A stretch of 64,000 nt of DNA, from the NCBI RefSeq assembly GCF_014642835.1, contig NZ_BMJA01000001.1, positions 124,001 through 188,000 on the forward strand, written 5' to 3'. The notes under the pieces were generated by a model. That model searched no databases, was not told where the DNA came from, and saw only the letters and a program-made list of their open reading frames with translations. How positions within the stretch are numbered: the first letter of the stretch is position 1; every line of letters starts with the position of its first letter. Made by a program: the position numbers and the translations under genes. The stretch comes from Dyella nitratireducens. Its GTDB lineage: Bacteria > Pseudomonadota > Gammaproteobacteria > Xanthomonadales > Rhodanobacteraceae. Positions 63,153-64,000 of this stretch are shown one piece after another.

Positions 63153-64000
63153 TCAGGCGCCGACCGGGCGCATTACTTCGTCGAAGCTCAGGTTCTGCAC
63201 GGTGGTGTTGGCGTGTTCGGCCACCCACTCGGCCACCTGATCTTCCATAACGCGATTCTGCAGCCCAGACATCAACTGGGGATCGCCGTTGTAGAGTTCA
63301 ATGACCTTCTCCGGCTCCTCATAAGTCGAGGCGATGGCAGCAAGCTGCTCGGCCAGGCGCATACGATCAAGCTTGAGCTCGCTCTTGCGCGCAATCTCGC
63401 CCATCAGGAGACCGGCGATGACACGCAGACGCGCAGCCGGTACGGCAGCGTCGATCAACTGCTGCGGGGGTTGCTGACCGCGCGGCACACTGGCAGCCGC
63501 CAGGTTGCGTGCTTCGCCCTGCACCATCAAGTTGGGCACATCAAGATCGCTGTGCGACTGCGCCAGTTTCTCTGCCACCTGGGACTTCAAGCGGCCCATC
63601 AGGGCGGCCTTGAGTTCACGCTCCAGATTCGCCCGTACTTCCTTGCGGAAGTGCTCCATGTCGCCGTCGTTGATGCCAAACAACGTGATGAATTCGGCGT
63701 CAACTTCAGGCAGCTTGGGTTCCTGTACCTTCACGATATTGAAGTTCACCTTGGCCGTCTTGCCGGCAAGCTGCTCGTTGCGGAAGTCGGCCGGGAACTC
63801 GATATCGCTTTCGAACGTCTCGCCCGCCTTGCGACCCGTGAGTGCACCATCCAGCGCCTTGAACAAGGTGCCCGAGCCCAGCACGCTGCCGGCGCGCTCC
63901 TGACCTTCAACTGGGAAGCGGTAGTCGCCAGCCACGGCGTCGTATTCGAACATCACGAAATCGCCTTCCGCAGACGCGCGCTCGACTTCTTCGAAGCTGC
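63153..64000 (-). CDS. tig: Trigger factor, C-terminal part (runs off the window)
   Basis: Ribosome-bound chaperone and prolyl isomerase for nascent chains. The frame is open to base 64000, so the N-terminal ribosome-binding domain lies outside. Visible are the PPIase (FKBP-like) domain (SAEGDFVMFEYDAV, GSGTLFKALDGALTGRKAGE) and the helical C-terminal cradle (LNERELKAAL-type helices, PNLMVQGEARNLAAA, EWVAEHANTTVQNLSFDEVM). It is followed by clpP after 239 bases. Confidence 0.95.
   Translation of the reverse strand, partial: SFEEVERASAEGDFVMFEYDAVAGDYRFPVEGQERAGSVLGSGTLFKALDGALTGRKAGETFESDIEFPADFRNEQLAGKTAKVNFNIVKVQEPKLPEVDAEFITLFGINDGDMEHFRKEVRANLERELKAALMGRLKSQVAEKLAQSHSDLDVPNLMVQGEARNLAAASVPRGQQPPQQLIDAAVPAARLRVIAGLLMGEIARKSELKLDRMRLAEQLAAIASTYEEPEKVIELYNGDPQLMSGLQNRVMEDQVAEWVAEHANTTVQNLSFDEVMRPVGA

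Overview
The window reads as a gene-dense chromosome segment of a gammaproteobacterium of the order Xanthomonadales (Lysobacterales), most likely Rhodanobacteraceae (Dyella, Luteibacter, Rhodanobacter or Frateuria type). The order is inferred from rpoE-rseA-mucD followed by lepA-lepB-DUF4845-rnc-era-recO, from tig-clpP-clpX-lon-hupB-tRNA-ppiD, from high-GC codon use, and from GTAG-type REP palindromes like those described in Stenotrophomonas. The genus call is inference.

Layout. 1-5.9 kb is the accessory-looking part: an HD-GYP protein, a CoA-transferase, a soluble coiled-coil orphan with an effector-like architecture, and a small Cys-rich secreted orphan. 5.9-17.2 kb carries xseA, a ThDP enzyme plus aldehyde dehydrogenase operon, a divergent AraC regulator/alcohol dehydrogenase pair, two tandem YdcF paralogs, a YigZ protein and an ABC exporter. 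17.4-25 kb holds a cold-shock protein, a purine salvage pair (methylthioinosine phosphorylase, hpt), nagZ, a CYTH protein, rlmD, an AsmA-like protein and a REC-Hpt protein. 25-34 kb is the recO-era-rnc-DUF4845-lepB-lepA block and the envelope-stress operon rpoE-rseA-degP with a recognisable sigma-E promoter. 34-44.5 kb has a GGDEF-EAL protein with a small unknown partner, fadJ, a DUF2058 protein, slyX, ugd, an FKBP and a CPA2 antiporter. 44.6-50 kb carries tRNAs Ala-Glu-Asp, DUF1249-ppsR divergent from ppsA, a second signal peptidase I and tRNA-Ser. 50-55 kb is a PP2C phosphatase, dnaQ, rnhA, a methyltransferase, gloB and mltD. 55-64 kb is the protein quality-control block ppiD, tRNA-Asp, tRNA-Val, hupB, lon, clpX, clpP and tig (cut by the window end).

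Most of the core genes are ordinary. The unusual content is between genes. (i) Two long inverted-repeat elements, 20729-20891 and 51541-51831, share the hairpin core CAGACTGGCCGTCTG. The second is 291 bp with 30-bp perfect terminal inverted repeats that enclose two oppositely oriented hairpins whose loops are complementary. Each element exactly fills the gap between two co-directional genes, and the second supplies the last codons of rnhA. In the first, all ten transition-type deviations are G.U-compatible on one strand, which suggests a folded RNA. I do not recognise this family; it is the best candidate for something undescribed. (ii) Four GTAG-type REP elements all lie with their GTAG end 0-3 nt from the stop codon of a minus-strand gene, and two of them provide the TAG stop itself. 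(iii) A 27-bp perfect inverted REP pair lies at 7342-7422, with a decayed copy at 18541.

Functional links: methylthioinosine phosphorylase would feed hypoxanthine to Hpt; RpoE, RseA, DegP, PpiD, FKBP, Lon and Clp form envelope and cytosolic quality control; HD-GYP, GGDEF-EAL and REC-Hpt proteins handle c-di-GMP and phosphorelay signalling; PpsR and PpsA form the regulated PEP synthase pair.
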